A stretch of 13,988 nucleotides of DNA from Bacillota bacterium (GTDB lineage Bacteria > Bacillota > Clostridia > Lachnospirales > Lachnospiraceae). This document shows positions 13,019-13,988 of the stretch, piece after piece. The position numbers and the translations under genes were made by a program. The notes under the pieces were generated by a model that saw only the letters and a list, made by a program, of their open reading frames with translations, ran no database searches and had not been told where the DNA came from. Position 1 is the stretch's first letter; every line of letters starts with the position of its first letter. The stretch is from contig JAGFXQ010000051.1 in the NCBI GenBank assembly GCA_017861355.1, positions 1 to 13,988 on the forward strand. The letters run 5' to 3'.

Positions 13019-13801
13019 ATGTACAATACGGAAAACCAAATCGATGGCGAACAGAAAGTAACACAAGCAAACCATATAAAGGAAGGGACTTCTGCTATTC
13101 AAATGAACGCAACCTATCAGAAGGGGATCTCTTGTCTGTATAAGAACGAAGTGACAGAAGCTTTAGCATATTTTTGGGAAGCTGTCGGTTTTGGTTATTC
13201 TCGTGCGATTATTCCTACGATCTTACTGGAGGTAGGGTCTGAGATACCCTGTGAACAGTCCAGTTCCTTGAAAGAGGTTATGAGATTGATTGAGATGGGA
13301 CATGCAAGCGGAGATGAGGCAGCAACCCTTGTTCTTGCGCATTGGAATATGAATTGGAGTACCAAAGGAAACGGTATAAAATATATTGATTTAGATACAT
13401 TTGAGTTACGAAGCAGGGAACGAGAGATCTTTCCTTTGAATGTGGAAGATGCACCGGAGTTGCAAGTAATGTCACTGAACCGTCTGGATCGGATCATTGC
13501 CTGTTTTAGTCTTCGAATATCTACGATGGGTTACTTGAGCGATCAAGTAAATACAGAATATGCTGTGAGCTTATTGAAACAGTTATTAGAAACAGGCGGA
13601 AGGAAAGCCAGCACTGCCGAGAAATATCTCTACTATCTACTGAAAGACAATTATGAGCTTTGGATCGATAATTTAAATCCCTGGCTCCAAAGCGAAAGTC
13701 TTAGAGGAAATGAGTATGCAGCACGCTTACTATCCCGAATACAATATCGCACACAATACTCGAACAAGATAATGAGATTATTGCCATGGAATCGTGGATA
13801 G
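13019..13801 (+). CDS. Uncharacterised helical-repeat (TPR/Sel1-like) protein
   Basis: A 260-residue protein that I cannot assign to a named family. There is no signal peptide or membrane segment, so it should be cytoplasmic. After a polar N-terminus of about 28 residues, YQKGISCLYKNEVTEALAYF and WEAVGFGYSRA (33-63) have the spacing of a Sel1-like or TPR repeat. Further helix pairs are likely at 84-110 (with ASGDEAATLVLA), 176-208 and 222-245 (with GNEYAARLLSR), each with the small-residue plus AA pattern typical of such repeats. These folds bind other proteins, so a scaffold or adaptor role is possible. GGGGGA (13005-13010) lies 8 bases before the ATG and a good promoter is upstream. Base composition is like that of its neighbours; no sign of transfer. 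Confidence 0.7.
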   Translation: MYNTENQIDGEQKVTQANHIKEGTSAIQMNATYQKGISCLYKNEVTEALAYFWEAVGFGYSRAIIPTILLEVGSEIPCEQSSSLKEVMRLIEMGHASGDEAATLVLAHWNMNWSTKGNGIKYIDLDTFELRSREREIFPLNVEDAPELQVMSLNRLDRIIACFSLRISTMGYLSDQVNTEYAVSLLKQLLETGGRKASTAEKYLYYLLKDNYELWIDNLNPWLQSESLRGNEYAARLLSRIQYRTQYSNKIMRLLPWNRG

Positions 13802-13846
13802 AAATGCCAAAGAGTAATGAAGCATTCAGCAAAAAGCAACGGAGAT

Positions 13847-13876
13847 TTGACTTAAGACTTCATGCCGTGGTATGAT
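13847..13876 (+). promoter_or_regulatory. Strong promoter of the gene at the window end
   Basis: TTGACT (13847-13852), an 18-bp spacer and TATGAT (13871-13876), preceded by TGG as an extended -10. This is the best promoter match in the window. The start codon of the next gene is at 13927 with GGAGG between. Confidence 0.65.
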
Positions 13877-13905
13877 ATTCCTTGAACTAAGAAGAACGAA
13901 TATCA
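13873..13905. repeat. Inverted repeat over the -10 region and leader of the last gene
   Basis: TGATATTC (13873-13880) and GAATATCA (13898-13905) are exact inverted 8-bp arms, 17 bp apart. The left arm overlaps the -10 box and the right arm lies in the leader, about two helical turns away centre to centre. This placement suits a repressor site; the alternative is a leader hairpin, though most of the left arm would precede the transcription start. Confidence 0.5.
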
Positions 13906-13926
13906 ATTTACCGGAGGCATTCCATC

Positions 13927-13988
13927 ATGCTACTTCATGTCTATGAATTTGTATGCTTTTACTTTATTTCTATGATCTATGAATATAC
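13927..13988 (+). CDS. Start of a gene running off the window, unknown function
   Basis: An open frame of 20 full codons from ATG at 13927 continues past the last base. It is preceded by GGAGG (13913-13917) at 9 bases and by the strong promoter at 13847-13876, so it is very probably a real start. The visible residues, MLLHVYEFVCFYFISMIYEY, are aromatic and hydrophobic, suggesting a membrane segment or a short leader peptide. Too little is seen to name it. Confidence 0.5.
   Translation, partial: MLLHVYEFVCFYFISMIYEY

Noticed and set aside
1..13988. CRISPR array, transposon, phage or defence system
   Set aside because: No direct-repeat array, transposase, integrase, terminal inverted repeats or known defence domain could be found on either strand.

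Overview
The window reads as chromosomal core sequence from a low-GC Gram-positive anaerobe, most likely a member of the Lachnospiraceae (Clostridium cluster XIVa, the Clostridium phytofermentans neighbourhood). The reasons are AT-rich intergenic DNA, purine-rich Shine-Dalgarno sites, and the ireB-ruvX-DUF1292 and mltG-trmR-U32 gene order shared with Bacillus subtilis (yrzL-yrrK-yrzB and yrrL-yrrM-yrrN/O), here with a Fur regulator and RNase J between the two blocks. The family-level placement is an inference; no rRNA or tRNA gene is present to confirm it.

Layout. (1) 1-1966, cell envelope: the 3' part of a LytR-CpsA-Psr (LCP) ligase, then a membrane-anchored M23 metallopeptidase behind a promoter whose -10 sits inside a 20-bp palindrome. 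(2) 2064-4510, sulfur transfer: a cysteine desulfurase followed by ThiI without a rhodanese domain, the same pairing as B. subtilis nifZ-thiI. (3) 4652-4879, minus strand: a small HPr-like protein that has lost the phospho-histidine, with its own promoter and a very clear terminator. (4) 5036-6385: MtaB methylthiotransferase. (5) 6486-7573: ireB, ruvX and a DUF1292 gene, the last two overlapping by 11 bases. (6) 7688-9907: a Fur-family repressor and RNase J. (7) 9908-10102: a non-coding gap with three consecutive hairpins and a promoter. (8) 10103-12621: a short MltG-like protein without a catalytic domain, TrmR and a U32 (TrhP-type) protein. (9) 12622-13018: a decayed EAL-domain fragment, possible RNA structure and a promoter. 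(10) 13019-13801: a helical-repeat protein of unknown function. (11) 13847-13988: a strong promoter, an inverted repeat and the first 20 codons of a gene that runs off the window.

Functionally the strongest theme is tRNA modification: NifS plus ThiI (s4U8), MtaB (ms2t6A37), and TrhP plus TrmR (ho5U34 to mo5U34), with RNA processing by RuvX and RNase J beside them. The other themes are cell-wall work (LCP, M23, MltG-like) and signalling (IreB, HPr-like, Fur).

I found no CRISPR array, transposon, phage gene or recognisable defence system. The unusual items are regulatory or structural: GC-rich mini-hairpins placed just before four genes, a triple-hairpin gap after RNase J, palindromes over promoters, and altered proteins (HPr-like without histidine, MltG without its catalytic domain, Fur with an alanine at a usual metal-ligand position).
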